Notes: generated by a model not told the origin, from the letters alone. DNA of 64,000 nucleotides from UPXZ01 sp018055865 (GCA_964292695.1 CAXYWB010000004.1:1-64000), one strand, 5' to 3'; shown: positions 1 through 9,751, counted from the stretch's first letter. A program made the numbers and translations.

Positions 1-99
1 TCCGGTAGTGGTTCATACTCTGCTCCAAGCCGCAGCTCAAGTTCAGGAAGTAGTTCAAGCCGCAGCTCGTCAAACTCCGGAGGCAGGGGTTCAAGATAA
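1..99 (+). CDS. C-terminal end of a protein with a Ser/Gly/Arg-rich tail (partial)
   Basis: Only the last 32 codons are in the window; frame 1 is open from the first base to the TAA at 97-99. The visible tail is almost entirely Ser, Gly and Arg, with repeated Ser-Arg-Ser-Ser blocks. Such tails occur at the ends of various Bacteroidota proteins and do not identify the family. A hairpin with a T-run follows at 167-204, which supports this as a true gene end. The function cannot be read from what is visible. Confidence 0.6.
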   Translation, partial: SGSGSYSAPSRSSSSGSSSSRSSSNSGGRGSR

Positions 100-166
100 A
101 AATAACAAGAATATAAAACCTCACCAAATAAATATCTGTTTGTTTTTAATTAGTGGTGGTTTGAAT

Positions 167-204
167 ACAGCGAAGTGGAAATACTACTTCGCTGTTTATT
201 TTTT
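167..204 (+). terminator. Rho-independent terminator of the upstream partial gene
   Basis: A 10-bp perfect stem (167-176 with 186-195) closes a 9-base loop and is followed by TTATTTTTT. It lies 68 bases after the stop of the partial gene on the same strand. Confidence 0.75.
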
Positions 205-280
205 GATGCATTATTCATTATCCATTTAAATTCATCTATGTTGTTTACCGGAATCTTCTTGTTTTTGTTCCTGCTTTTTA

Positions 281-320
281 AAACCAACAAAGAGAGCCGG
301 TCGGTTCTCTTTGTTGGTTT
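281..320. terminator. Long hairpin between convergent genes
   Basis: An 18-bp stem (281-298 with 303-320, one G-T wobble) closes a 4-base loop (299-302). It lies 25 bases beyond the stop of the minus-strand peptidase gene. There is no long T-run on either side, so termination or mRNA end protection is inferred from stem length and position. Confidence 0.6.
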
Positions 321-344
321 AATTGCTTTTTATTTACAGAAAAA

Positions 345-1997
345 TCATTTTCTGGCGTCCAGTTCAGCTTGCGTTTTCTGTCGCATTCCGGGATTTTCTT
401 TCACCATTTGTATTTTACATTCGTCGGGGTAGCCGGCACGTACAATGGTGGGTGGCAGTCCGTACTGATTTTTCACAAACTTACCGTTTTCTTCCTTCTT
501 AATATTTCCATCCATAAACTTCACTAACAGAAATTCACTCAGTTTCTTCCATTCGTGAGTTGAATTTTCGGACACTCGCATACTGTAGGTAGTTAGAAAT
601 TTTCGTGCTTCCGGTTCGGTCAAAGCTAAAGCATCGCTTTCCACTTTTATCTGTTCCTGATCAAAAGCAGCCTCCAGTTCTTTTTGTTTTTTTCTCACAT
701 CTGCCATCATGGGCAGATATTTGCCGTAAGCAAAGTTCGATACATAATTAAAAGTCCAGAAAGCAGAAGTTGGCGAATAATCCAGCAGACTTCCGTTTTT
801 TTCATCAAAACACAAAGGAACCTCATTGGTAGAGCAGTAGATGGGCACATACACGTTGCTTGCAGCATCATCCACACCAAACCAGTGAATACCACCCATG
901 TAATCGGGCAGCCAGCTGCGCATTTGTGATACGAAAGAAAAACCCGTTTGCTGGGTTGCAATTGGACGTTCGTGGCCATAATCCACACCATCGACCTTGA
1001 AAGTAAGCGGGCTGTGACGAAGTTTGGTGCCAAATGCACCTGCAGCATACCCTTTGGTCATATCCATTTCGGTGCCTTCATACATATCACGCATAAAACC
1101 GGTTAAGTCGTTCTTGCTGAGTTTATTTACAGGTTTGATCCACAGCGGCATACGTTCTTTGGTTTCGCCTTTCACATAGCTGATGTATTTATCCATTTCA
1201 GGATTTACCTGACGGAAAAATGACCAAACCCGTGATTCGCAAATTCGCAATCCTGAATAATCCAGCGGATTATATACGTCCGAAAAACTGAATTCACTGT
1301 CTTTGCCGGTGAAATATCCTTTTTCGCGGGCAAAACTTACCACGTCTTTGGAGTACATACAGTTTTTCTTGTCTTTGAAAGGAATAGTAGTAATGCGTGC
1401 CTGATTGGCATGCGCCGAAACACAGTCGTCGGGTACACGCAAAGCTACCCAAACTGCACCTTTCCTGCCTGCACCCTTACCAATCATTTCCATAATCCAA
1501 ACTTCATCGGGGTCGGCTATGGAGAAAGACTCGCCCGAACTGTAATATCCGTATTCGGCCACCAGGTTGGTCATAGTCTGAATGGCTTCACGAGCCGTTT
1601 TGGAACGCTGAAGTGCAATGTACATCAGGCTGCCGTAATCTATTATACCCGTAGTATCCACCAACTCTTCTCTTCCTCCGAAAGTGGTCTCACCAATACT
1701 CACCTGAAATTCGTTCATATTACCGATTACGTTGAAGGTTTGTTCGGCTTCTTTTATTTTTCCGAGGTATTTGCCTGTATCCCATTCATACACATCACGC
1801 ATAGTGCCTGCAGGATGTACAGCAGCCGGATAATGATACAAAGCACCAAACAAATAATAAGAATCGGCTGCATAAGTAATAAAGGTGGAACCATCGGTAG
1901 TGGCATTCTTGCCTACCAGAAAATTGGTACAGGCTGATGCAGGAGCTATAGCCAGAAAAGCCAAAGCTGTTAAAGTCAGAAAAGATTTTTTCAGCAT
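345..1997 (-). CDS. Secreted C69-family dipeptidase
   Basis: This is a 550-residue peptidase of family C69 (PepD-like dipeptidases, N-terminal nucleophile hydrolases). Residues 1-22 form a signal peptide ending Ala-Ser-Ala. Cys23 follows directly in the context ACTNFLVGKNATTDGST, the typical family start, where the freed Cys is the catalytic nucleophile. The protein should act in the periplasm or outside the cell on short peptides. Length and the downstream motif TGFSFVSQMRSWLP fit the family. The gene stands alone, with a good promoter at 2068-2099 and a strong hairpin after its stop. Substrate specificity cannot be read from sequence. Confidence 0.88.
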   Translation of the reverse strand: MLKKSFLTLTALAFLAIAPASACTNFLVGKNATTDGSTFITYAADSYYLFGALYHYPAAVHPAGTMRDVYEWDTGKYLGKIKEAEQTFNVIGNMNEFQVSIGETTFGGREELVDTTGIIDYGSLMYIALQRSKTAREAIQTMTNLVAEYGYYSSGESFSIADPDEVWIMEMIGKGAGRKGAVWVALRVPDDCVSAHANQARITTIPFKDKKNCMYSKDVVSFAREKGYFTGKDSEFSFSDVYNPLDYSGLRICESRVWSFFRQVNPEMDKYISYVKGETKERMPLWIKPVNKLSKNDLTGFMRDMYEGTEMDMTKGYAAGAFGTKLRHSPLTFKVDGVDYGHERPIATQQTGFSFVSQMRSWLPDYMGGIHWFGVDDAASNVYVPIYCSTNEVPLCFDEKNGSLLDYSPTSAFWTFNYVSNFAYGKYLPMMADVRKKQKELEAAFDQEQIKVESDALALTEPEARKFLTTYSMRVSENSTHEWKKLSEFLLVKFMDGNIKKEENGKFVKNQYGLPPTIVRAGYPDECKIQMVKENPGMRQKTQAELDARK

Positions 1998-2067
1998 AAA
2001 TAAAATTTATAAAATGTGAATTAAAAACAGCAATATTTCCCGATGTGGAAAATATTGCATAAAAGTA

Positions 2068-2099
2068 CAAATATATACATTTCCTGTTAACTGTCCAAA
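2068..2099 (-). promoter_or_regulatory. Bacteroidota-type promoter of the C69 peptidase
   Basis: On the minus strand, TTTG (2096-2099) is separated by 20 bases from TATATTTG (2068-2075). This matches the TTTG / TAnnTTTG consensus of Bacteroidota primary sigma factors, about 70 bases upstream of the ATG. Confidence 0.65.
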
Positions 2100-2164
2100 T
2101 GACAAAAAACAACAGAAAGATATTTATCCGACATACAGTTTTTTATAAACTAATCAGGTATGAC

Positions 2165-2614
2165 TCAAGGACGGATTTTTTCAATTTTTGAGTGCATTTT
2201 CAGGTATTCGGGCAGAGCGGCAGAACCGTACCACGTATACATTTCTGCTTCGAGAATTTTTTCTCTTATCGTCGGATCTTTTTTAAGTAATTCTGCGGCC
2301 TCATCCATGTCTTTTGCATCCAGGATAAAAATGCCTCTGTATTGATTTTCATTTTTTTGCAACGGTCCTGCCACAATCATTTTTCCTTGTTCGGACAACT
2401 GTTGGATATTCGTCATGTGACCCCTGAAAAGGCTGTCGAGAGTCGATTTTTCGGTAATTTTGTTTGGTCCGGTTTTCAGCATGACCAATACATAATTTTT
2501 CATTCCATAGTCATCAGCTCCAAGCTGTCGGGCAAGTTTAGCATTGTAGCCCGATACACAACCCGTCAGAAGAATCACAGCAGAAAAAATAAGCATTACT
2601 TGTTTTAGTTTCAT
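2165..2614 (-). CDS. YCII-related domain lipoprotein
   Basis: The 149-residue protein begins with a lipoprotein signal peptide whose lipobox ends LLTGC, putting the lipidated Cys at residue 19. The rest resembles the YCII fold: a first strand YVLVMLKTGPNK, a central region with GPL...GIFILDAKDMDEAAELLKKDPT, and a C-terminal strand with a Tyr-Thr-Trp motif. YCII proteins are small ferredoxin-like enzymes or dimerising domains of poorly known role; here the domain would sit on a membrane facing the periplasm. No operon partner is evident, since mscL starts on the far side of a gap and is itself flanked by promoter and terminator. The domain call is moderate and the function is unknown. Confidence 0.72.
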   Translation of the reverse strand: MKLKQVMLIFSAVILLTGCVSGYNAKLARQLGADDYGMKNYVLVMLKTGPNKITEKSTLDSLFRGHMTNIQQLSEQGKMIVAGPLQKNENQYRGIFILDAKDMDEAAELLKKDPTIREKILEAEMYTWYGSAALPEYLKMHSKIEKIRP

Positions 2615-2667
2615 TTTGGATGATTGTTTCTTATTGCATTAAATAAAAGAAAAAGTAAAGTAAAAAA

Positions 2668-2698
2668 AATCGTTCCGGAATTTTTTCCCGGAACGATT
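2668..2698 (-). terminator. Terminator of mscL
   Basis: An 11-bp perfect stem (2668-2678 with 2688-2698) is followed on the minus strand by a run of T (the A-run at 2662-2669 on the plus strand). It begins 22 bases after the mscL stop. Confidence 0.8.
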
Positions 2699-2719
2699 GA
2701 ACGTAAAATCAATGATTTT

Positions 2720-3139
2720 TTACTTTTTTGTTTTCAATAAATCGCGGATTTCGCCAAGCAACGTTTCTTCAGCAGATGGAGCTGCAGGTGCTTCGGGAGC
2801 TGGTTCTTCTTTTTTCTTCATTGAATTCATTGCTTTGATAGCCATGAAAATAGCCAATGCAATAATCAGGAAGTCGATAGTTACCTGAATGAAGTTACCA
2901 TAATTCAGAGTTGCAGCAGCAACTTTCTCTACTCCGTTTTCCATTACAGCTTCTTTAATAACCCACTTCAGATCTGCAAAGTTAACACCACCCAACAGCA
3001 GTCCAATCAAAGGCATTACTATATCAGCTACAAATGACGACACGATTTTTCCAAAAGCACCGCCAATAATTACTGCAACAGCCAGGTCAATTACATTACC
3101 TTTCATTGCAAATTCTTTAAATTCTTTTACAAAACCCAT
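2720..3139 (-). CDS. mscL: Large-conductance mechanosensitive channel
   Basis: This is MscL, the inner-membrane pore that opens under high membrane tension and releases solutes during osmotic downshock. The 139-residue length is normal. The N-terminal amphipathic helix and the first pore-lining helix carry the family hallmark KGNVIDLAVAVIIGGAFGKIV (about residues 13-33). A second membrane helix (about 89-105) follows the periplasmic loop. The C-terminal part has a short Ala/Pro/Glu-rich linker and then the expected helical bundle (LLGEIRDLLK). It is a single-gene unit with its own promoter and terminator. Confidence 0.97.
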   Translation of the reverse strand: MGFVKEFKEFAMKGNVIDLAVAVIIGGAFGKIVSSFVADIVMPLIGLLLGGVNFADLKWVIKEAVMENGVEKVAAATLNYGNFIQVTIDFLIIALAIFMAIKAMNSMKKKEEPAPEAPAAPSAEETLLGEIRDLLKTKK

Positions 3140-3173
3140 AACTTTTAATTTTTAAATATTAATAATTGAAGCA

Positions 3174-3205
3174 CAAAACTAAACAATTTAACTTAAATAT
3201 CCAAA
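3174..3205 (-). promoter_or_regulatory. Promoter of mscL
   Basis: On the minus strand, TTTG (3202-3205), 20 bases, then TAGTTTTG (3174-3181), about 35 bases upstream of the mscL ATG. Confidence 0.6.
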
Positions 3206-3348
3206 CAAATGCGTTAATAAAATCAAAACAGGTTCATCTTCAAATTCTAAAGACGTTTTATCTCTCCGTATTGAAGTTGTTTATCAGTTGTTTATCAGAT
3301 TATATTTTATCATAAATCATTTCTGAAATAATAGATTTGCAGCACATA

Positions 3349-3383
3349 AAAAAACCTTGCAGCATTTATCCACAAGGTTTTTT
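3349..3383 (-). terminator. Terminator of secDF
   Basis: An 11-bp stem (3349-3359 with 3373-3383) contains CAAGG/CCTTG with A/T flanks that give a T-run on the minus strand. It lies about 40 bases after the secDF stop. Confidence 0.8.
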
Positions 3384-3423
3384 CGCTTTATAAAATATAA
3401 AATTACTAAAAAAATATATTTCT

Positions 3424-6400
3424 CTACTTCTTAGTTACAGGAACAGTAGCAAGTTCTTTTTTAGCTTTTTTCTTTTTCCGAATCTCAATAATATCGAACG
3501 CCACCGGCACAGCTACGAATAATGTAGAATAAACTCCCATAATAGTACCTATTAGCAATGCGAATATAAATCCGCGAATAGTATCACCACCGAAGAGGAA
3601 AATGGAAAGCAACACCACAAATACGCTCATGGATGTACTAAAAGTTCGACTCAATGTATCGTTCAACGCTTCGTTTATAATCTCTTTTCTGTTCCGCTTG
3701 GGATAGAGTTGAATATTTTCGCGAATACGGTCGAAAATAACCACCGTGTCATTCACCGAGAATCCAACATAGGTGAGCAGAGCGGCAATAAACGACTGGT
3801 CTATTTCCATGGAGAAAGGCATAATACCCCACAGCAGCGCAAAGACTCCTATAATGAAGATTACGTCGTGAGCCAATGAAGCCATAGCTCCCATTGAGAA
3901 TCCAAAATCGTTGAAACGGATAAAAATATACAGAGAAACAAGTAAAAGTGAAATTAAAACGGCCCAGATGGATGATGTTTTGATATCATCGGCTATAGTT
4001 GGTCCCACTTTCTGCGAGTTCACTATGTTCTTTTGAGTAAAGTCTGTCATACTTGTATTACCAAGCAACGGCTTCAACCCTTCGTACAGCTTAGCTGCTA
4101 TTTCATTATCAATCGTTTCTGTATTTTCTTCAATTTTGTATTTGGAAGAAATACGCACTTTGTCTCCGTTTGAACCAATGCTGATAACCTGGGTGGTAGT
4201 TCCTTCAAATGTATTTTCCAGCATTTTTCTTACATCTTCCGTATTCACTTTCTGTTCAAACTGAACGATGTAATTTCGTCCACCGCTGAAGTCGATACCG
4301 TAGCTCATGCCACGGATACCTACTCCCAGAATACTGATAAGTAAAAGAGCACCCGAAATCATATAGGCTACTTTGCGTTTTCCGATAAAATCAATTGATA
4401 AATTCTGGAACCATGTTTTGGTCGCTCCGGTTGTAAACGGAAGTTGCTTGGAATTTTCGCGGTTTGCGTACGCCTCGAGCATCATACGTGTAAGGAATAC
4501 AGATGTAATGAATGATGTAGCAATACCGATAATAAGCGTGGTAGCAAAACCCTGGATAGGTCCCTGACCGAATATAAACAACACGATACCTGTGATTAAT
4601 GTCGTAACGTTAGCATCAATAATAGCTGATATGGCGTTATTAAATCCATCATGAACTGCCTTTTTCATATTCTTACCGGATTCAATTTCTTCCCGGACTC
4701 GTTCATATATCAGCACGTTACCATCCACCGCCATACCGAGCGTAAGCACAATACCCGCAATACCAGGCAAGGTAAGTACAGCACCAAATGCTGCCAAAAT
4801 ACCCATCAGGAAGAATACGTTGATAAATAAGGCAATATCGGCAATTACACCGGGAATCAAACCATAATAAAAAATCATGTAGAGCATAACCAATAAAAAG
4901 GCTACAATAAATGACCACAGACCACTTGTAATAGCTTCTTCACCTAATGAAGGACCCACAACATCTTCCTGTACAATTCGGGCAGGTGCGGGCATTTTAC
5001 CGGATTTCAATACGTTTGCCAAGTCTTTTGCTTCTTCGGGCGTAAAACGTCCGGTAATGTTTGACTGACCGCCTGTAATTTCATTCTGAACTGTAGGATA
5101 AGAATAAATATAACCATCCAGTGCTATGGCAATTGATTTGCCAATGTTCTCTTTGGTCATCCGGGCCCATGTTTTCGAACCTTCGGCATTCATCGTCATG
5201 CTTACTTCGGCAAATGACGACTGCTGACCGAACTGATCTCTGGCATCTGTAATAACGCTTCCGGTTAGTGGTGCGCGGCCGTCGCGGGCTGATTGTTTGA
5301 TAGCAATGAGCTGATAATAACGGTCGTTTTCGTCAATAGCATTTACTCCCCAGCGGAAAGCTAAATCGCGGGGCAACACCTCTTTCACCTGTTTGAGGTT
5401 GAGATAGGAGTTAACCAATGCTGTATCTTTACCTTCTACAACACCCACCTGTGGACCCGGAATAACCTGTCCGTTCTGAACGTTGATGGCAAGTACGGCA
5501 AATAAAGGATTCTCTTTTCTGTTTTGTTCCAGCATTTTCAGTGAATCTGCAGCCGACTGTGTTTTCGTTGTCAACGCTGCTTTCAGACTGTCGATAGTCG
5601 TAGCTGGAGAGTCTTTCACGGTTTGAGCTACAGTTTTTGCTGTATCTGCTATACTTTGGGAAGCCGAATCAACCAATACCCCCGAATTATTCAGTTTGGC
5701 AATAACATTGTTGGCTTCAGAAAGATTATTGATGATTTCATTCAAATCGTAGGTAGCCCAGAATTCCAGATTGGCCGATCCCTGAAGAAGTTTACGCACA
5801 CGTTCAGGTTCTTTTACACCGGGTAACTCAACTAAAATACGACCGGTATTTTCCAGTTTTTGAATATTAGGCTGTATAACGCCAAAACGGTCAATACGGG
5901 TACGAAGTACATTGAATGAATTGCTGATAGCCGCATCAATTTCCGTAGTCAATACGGTGATTACCTGTTCGTTGGTGCTGCTCAGCGAAATTTGATCTTT
6001 CAGCTCGAAAGTACTGAAAATGGTGGCTAATTTTGCCTGCGGATCTATTTCGTTGTAGGCCTGCACAAATAAATTGAGGTATGGAGTGTTGCTTCGGGTT
6101 TTTTGCCTTTCGGTAGCCACCTGCAATGCCTTGTTGAAATTAGGTGTAGTGTTGTAGTTGGACAATGCACGCAGAATATCAGGAACGGAAATCTCCAGCG
6201 TCACGTTCATACCACCTTTCAGGTCAAGACCCAAATTAACGCCCTTCTCGCGGCATTCTTTCAGTGTATAATTTAAATATACTTTTTGTTTCCCAACGGA
6301 ATCCAAATAACTATAATAAGCACGATTGCCTACACTGTCGAGTTTAAGACTTTTGTCCTTTGCTGTCAGATTGGCAAAAGTATTGCTTTGTTGAAAATTT

Positions 6401-6531
6401 TCTTTAGCTTTTACTGTTGCTGCTTCCGCTTTGCTTTCGTATCGCATTGTCACTACATTGAATGACAAGTAAAACAAACATATTAGCGCAAGCGCAATTC
6501 CAAGAATTCTTACAAGCCCTTTGTTTTGCAT
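3424..6531 (-). CDS. secDF: Fused protein translocase SecD-SecF
   Basis: SecD and SecF are fused in one 1035-residue protein, as is usual in Bacteroidota. It is the proton-driven accessory of the SecYEG channel that pulls secreted proteins out on the periplasmic side. The SecD half has the LGLDLKGGMNVTLEI motif near residue 100 and a large periplasmic domain, then six membrane helices with the NVLIYERVREE motif. The SecF half begins near residue 720 with SYGIDFSGGRNYIVQFE, followed by the second six-helix block containing NDTVVIFDRIRE. A Ser/Ala/Thr-rich insert (about residues 285-340) lies within the periplasmic part. The ATG is preceded by TATATTTG at 6588-6595 on the minus strand. Confidence 0.97.
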   Translation of the reverse strand: MQNKGLVRILGIALALICLFYLSFNVVTMRYESKAEAATVKAKENFQQSNTFANLTAKDKSLKLDSVGNRAYYSYLDSVGKQKVYLNYTLKECREKGVNLGLDLKGGMNVTLEISVPDILRALSNYNTTPNFNKALQVATERQKTRSNTPYLNLFVQAYNEIDPQAKLATIFSTFELKDQISLSSTNEQVITVLTTEIDAAISNSFNVLRTRIDRFGVIQPNIQKLENTGRILVELPGVKEPERVRKLLQGSANLEFWATYDLNEIINNLSEANNVIAKLNNSGVLVDSASQSIADTAKTVAQTVKDSPATTIDSLKAALTTKTQSAADSLKMLEQNRKENPLFAVLAINVQNGQVIPGPQVGVVEGKDTALVNSYLNLKQVKEVLPRDLAFRWGVNAIDENDRYYQLIAIKQSARDGRAPLTGSVITDARDQFGQQSSFAEVSMTMNAEGSKTWARMTKENIGKSIAIALDGYIYSYPTVQNEITGGQSNITGRFTPEEAKDLANVLKSGKMPAPARIVQEDVVGPSLGEEAITSGLWSFIVAFLLVMLYMIFYYGLIPGVIADIALFINVFFLMGILAAFGAVLTLPGIAGIVLTLGMAVDGNVLIYERVREEIESGKNMKKAVHDGFNNAISAIIDANVTTLITGIVLFIFGQGPIQGFATTLIIGIATSFITSVFLTRMMLEAYANRENSKQLPFTTGATKTWFQNLSIDFIGKRKVAYMISGALLLISILGVGIRGMSYGIDFSGGRNYIVQFEQKVNTEDVRKMLENTFEGTTTQVISIGSNGDKVRISSKYKIEENTETIDNEIAAKLYEGLKPLLGNTSMTDFTQKNIVNSQKVGPTIADDIKTSSIWAVLISLLLVSLYIFIRFNDFGFSMGAMASLAHDVIFIIGVFALLWGIMPFSMEIDQSFIAALLTYVGFSVNDTVVIFDRIRENIQLYPKRNRKEIINEALNDTLSRTFSTSMSVFVVLLSIFLFGGDTIRGFIFALLIGTIMGVYSTLFVAVPVAFDIIEIRKKKKAKKELATVPVTKK

Positions 6532-6587
6532 GGAAAAATTATTTTATGAATTAAATGATTAGAAAATACAGTTTTTAAAACGAGGTG

Positions 6588-6595
6588 CAAATATA
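6588..6595 (-). promoter_or_regulatory. Probable -7 element of secDF
   Basis: TATATTTG followed by C on the minus strand, 56 bases upstream of the secDF start. No clear TTTG is found at the expected distance, so only the -7 box is supported. Confidence 0.4.
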
Positions 6596-6749
6596 CGACT
6601 TTTTTTAATAATGTCATAAAATAAATGCAAATCAGTAACCCGAAACTTTATTTTTATTGAAAATTAAACCGTTTTTTCCCGATTTTTAATTTTAAAAGCA
6701 GGCTATAACGGCATATTTGATGTCATAATAAAAAAATCCAGGCAAAAAA

Positions 6750-6780
6750 TTTGCTGATTACAAAAATTTCCGTACCTTTG
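6750..6780 (+). promoter_or_regulatory. Promoter of initiator tRNA
   Basis: TTTG (6750-6753), exactly 19 bases, then TACCTTTG (6773-6780), ending 16 bases before the mature tRNA 5' end. It is one of the best matches to the Bacteroidota promoter consensus in this window. Confidence 0.75.
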
Positions 6781-6796
6781 CACTCACAAAACATAT

Positions 6797-6868
<72 letters not shown>

Positions 6869-6873
6869 CTAAG

Positions 6874-6904
6874 AAAAACCCAAAGCAACGAGCTTTGGGT
6901 TTTT
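6874..6904. terminator. Bidirectional terminator between tRNA-fMet and fhs
   Basis: A 13-bp perfect stem (6874-6886 with 6892-6904) with a 5-base loop has A-runs on the left arm and T-runs on the right. It can therefore terminate both the plus-strand tRNA and the minus-strand fhs transcript. Confidence 0.85.
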
Positions 6905-6944
6905 AAATTTTAAAATAATCTTTTCACTTATTATCTATTCTAAT

Positions 6945-8612
6945 TCAGCTCAATCCAACGATATCGCCATTTATCAGATTAATATTTTTTGCCTGCGGTT
7001 CTTTGGGTAAACCCGGCATACGCATCATGCTTCCGGCTATTGCTACTATAAATTCGGCTCCGTTATTTATTACCAAATCGCTAACATGAAATGTAAAATC
7101 CCTGGATACACCGTATTCCCGTTCATCATCCGAGAATGAATACTGGGTTTTGGCAATACATACGGGATAATTAGAAGCTCCGAGTTCTTCTATCTTCTGA
7201 ATCATTTTCTCTGATTTTTCAGAAAAAACCACTTTTCGGGCTCCATAAATCCGCATTGCAATTTTTTCTATTTTTCGTTGAATAGTATCCGAATCCTTGT
7301 AAGTGTAATGAATCGGTTTGTCATCCTTCGTGTCTGTAAGTTTCACCACTTTTTGAGCAAGCTCTACGGCGCCTTTTCCGCCTTCGGCAAATGCATTATT
7401 GACTGCAAACTCAACACCTCTATTTTCGCAATGGATTCGCAGCATCTCTATTTCTTCGTTGGTATCAAAATCATATTTATTAAATGCCACAAGAACCTTC
7501 TGCCCAAAGGTTTGTAAGTTTTCGATATGCTTATCCATATTTTCGAATCCTTTTTTAAGTCCCGCCGCATTCGGAAGTTTCATGTCTCTAACCGGAATTC
7601 CGCCGTGCATTTTCAGTGCCTGAGTTGTAACCACAAGCACCGAAAGAGCGGGTTGAATATCAGCCTTCCGACATTTAATATTGATAAACTTTTCGGCTCC
7701 CAAATCAGCGCCAAATCCGGCTTCAGTAACTACATACTCAGAAAAATTCATGGCCGTTTTAGTAGCTATTACCGAATTACAGCCGTGTGCTATGTTGGCA
7801 AACGGTCCGCCGTGGATAAAAGCAGGAGTTCCTTCGGTAGTTTGTACCAAATTCGGATGCATAGCGTCTTTCAGCAGCACAACAATAGAACCGGCTACAC
7901 CCAAATCCTTCACCGTAAATGGTTTTCCTGAAAATGTAAAACCAAGCAGAATTTTTTCTACCCGCCTTTTCAAGTCCTCTTCATTTTCGGCCAGGCAAAG
8001 GATTGCCATTATTTCGGAAGCTGCCGTAATATCAAATCCGGTTTCAGAAGGTACACCATCAGTGAAAGCACCCAGCCCGGTAATGATGTTTCTCAAACTC
8101 CTGTCATTGACATCGAGCACCCGCCGCCAAAGCACTTGCTTGATTCCATCGGCTTCATTCTGATGCTGGTACCTGTAATTGTCAAACAAAGCCGCTATCA
8201 TGTTGTTGGCAGATGTAATGGCATGAAAATCTCCCGTAAAATGCAGGTTGATGTTTTCCATGGGCAAAACCTGAGCGTATCCTCCACCGGCGGCACCACC
8301 CTTCATCCCGAAGCACGGACCAAGCGACGGTTCACGGAGTGCTACCGACGCTTTTTTTCCTATGTAATTCAGACCAAGTGAAAGCCCTATCGAAACTGTA
8401 GTTTTACCAATACCTGCTTTGGTAGGTGTAATGGCTGTAACCAGAATGAGTTTGCTTTTTTTCAACTTTGATTTTGATGCCACCGGTGTAGTGACCTTAG
8501 CCATATAACGGCCGAATGAGACTAAATTATCTTCCTTAATACCTATTTTTTCAGCCACTTCAGCTATTTCTATCAATTTAACTTCGTGAGCAATATCAAT
8601 GTCGGATTTCAT
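6945..8612 (-). CDS. fhs: Formate-tetrahydrofolate ligase
   Basis: The enzyme joins formate to tetrahydrofolate at the cost of ATP, giving 10-formyl-THF for purine synthesis and other one-carbon needs. The 555-residue length is typical. The ATP-binding loop TPTKAGIGKTT lies near residues 63-73, followed by REPSLGPCFGMKGGAAGGGYAQV split over residues 94-116, both family signatures. The C-terminal end, with GLPKEPQAKNINLINGDIVGL, is also typical. It lies 47 bases downstream of the Gfo/Idh-type gene on the same strand and may be cotranscribed with it. The shared terminator with tRNA-fMet lies just after the stop. Confidence 0.96.
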   Translation of the reverse strand: MKSDIDIAHEVKLIEIAEVAEKIGIKEDNLVSFGRYMAKVTTPVASKSKLKKSKLILVTAITPTKAGIGKTTVSIGLSLGLNYIGKKASVALREPSLGPCFGMKGGAAGGGYAQVLPMENINLHFTGDFHAITSANNMIAALFDNYRYQHQNEADGIKQVLWRRVLDVNDRSLRNIITGLGAFTDGVPSETGFDITAASEIMAILCLAENEEDLKRRVEKILLGFTFSGKPFTVKDLGVAGSIVVLLKDAMHPNLVQTTEGTPAFIHGGPFANIAHGCNSVIATKTAMNFSEYVVTEAGFGADLGAEKFINIKCRKADIQPALSVLVVTTQALKMHGGIPVRDMKLPNAAGLKKGFENMDKHIENLQTFGQKVLVAFNKYDFDTNEEIEMLRIHCENRGVEFAVNNAFAEGGKGAVELAQKVVKLTDTKDDKPIHYTYKDSDTIQRKIEKIAMRIYGARKVVFSEKSEKMIQKIEELGASNYPVCIAKTQYSFSDDEREYGVSRDFTFHVSDLVINNGAEFIVAIAGSMMRMPGLPKEPQAKNINLINGDIVGLS

Positions 8613-8659
8613 ACTTTTTAATCTTTAAATATTTACTAACGCTTTTTTCGAAAAACAAT

Positions 8660-9649
8660 TTATTTCTTATCTGTTATTTTAAGCATCGCACGGGTAGTTC
8701 TTGCACCTGTAATTCCGGTGCTGGGACACGTTCCTATTCCCCGCAACTCATCAACAATCGTCTGTATCAATGGTTGCTGAATATGTTCAGGATGTTCGGT
8801 TTCCAGAAGTTCTGTAACTGCTGAGGTTGTGATATGGATCTGCATCGGACTTCCAAAGGTATTGAAAACAAGATGACCTTTACTTCCCAAAATGGTAATA
8901 ATTTCCTTTTCAGAGCTTTTATCGGTTGTAAAACACCACATGCCTGCACCCGCCACGCCATTTTCAAAAAGAAACGAACCGGTAACAAGATCATCGGCCG
9001 GATATAACCCGCCCTGATTAAACCCAAATCCTTTTGCATCGATTATCGGGCCGAACAGTGAATCCAGGTAATCCAACTGGTGAGAAGCCAAATCGTGGAA
9101 ATGTCCTCCTCCGGATATTTCGGGAAAAACGCGCCAATTGCCTTCCGGATCAAGATCATAGGATCGTGGGGCGCGCCACATTTCAATTTCGGCAAACCTG
9201 ACGTCACCGATTTTTCCGGAACGGATAATTTCACGAAGTGTATTAAATCCCGGCAATGCTCTGCGATAATAAGCCACAAACAAGGGCACATTAGCCTCTT
9301 TACAGGCTTTTATCATTTCAGAACATTCCTCATCCGAGTTGGCCATGGGCTTTTCTACATACACAGCTTTACCGGCTGCGGCAGCTTTCAGGGTATATTC
9401 ACAATGAGTATCGGGGGGAGTTCCGATATATACAATATTAATATCCGGATCATTGAAAATATCATCGGCATTTGTTGTTGAATGGGGAATACGGTGTCTG
9501 CGGACAAAATCCGCCCCTTTTTCGGCATTACGGCGCATCACCGTTTTCACTTCAGAATGAGCAACTTTGTACATTCCCGGTACACTTTTCACTTCACACA
9601 CACTCCCTGCGCCTATTACTCCCCATACTACCTTGTCTACAGTTTTCAT
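8660..9649 (-). CDS. Gfo/Idh/MocA-family NAD(P)-dependent oxidoreductase
   Basis: This 329-residue protein has an N-terminal Rossmann domain whose dinucleotide-binding loop WGVIGAGSVCEVKSVPG begins near residue 9. The family catalytic segment YVEKPMANSDEEC follows near residue 96. The C-terminal alpha/beta domain carries a GGGHFHDLASHQLDYL segment with the conserved His pair. Members oxidise or reduce sugars and inositols, but the substrate cannot be deduced. It is transcribed just ahead of fhs with a 47-base gap, which may be positional only. It diverges from the SPFH gene. Confidence 0.88.
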   Translation of the reverse strand: MKTVDKVVWGVIGAGSVCEVKSVPGMYKVAHSEVKTVMRRNAEKGADFVRRHRIPHSTTNADDIFNDPDINIVYIGTPPDTHCEYTLKAAAAGKAVYVEKPMANSDEECSEMIKACKEANVPLFVAYYRRALPGFNTLREIIRSGKIGDVRFAEIEMWRAPRSYDLDPEGNWRVFPEISGGGHFHDLASHQLDYLDSLFGPIIDAKGFGFNQGGLYPADDLVTGSFLFENGVAGAGMWCFTTDKSSEKEIITILGSKGHLVFNTFGSPMQIHITTSAVTELLETEHPEHIQQPLIQTIVDELRGIGTCPSTGITGARTTRAMLKITDKK

Positions 9650-9751
9650 TTTCTTGAATTCCTTGTTAAGTTTCTTCGGCTGAAAAAAAAATCATTTTCA
9701 GGCTGCAAGTTAGTGAAAAATGAATTTGATAAAAAAATATTTGATAAAAAA

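Noticed and set aside
1410..1937. A 175-codon open frame on the plus strand inside the C69 peptidase gene
   Set aside because: It is antisense to a strongly conserved gene, has no promoter or family pattern, and its composition follows from the opposite strand.
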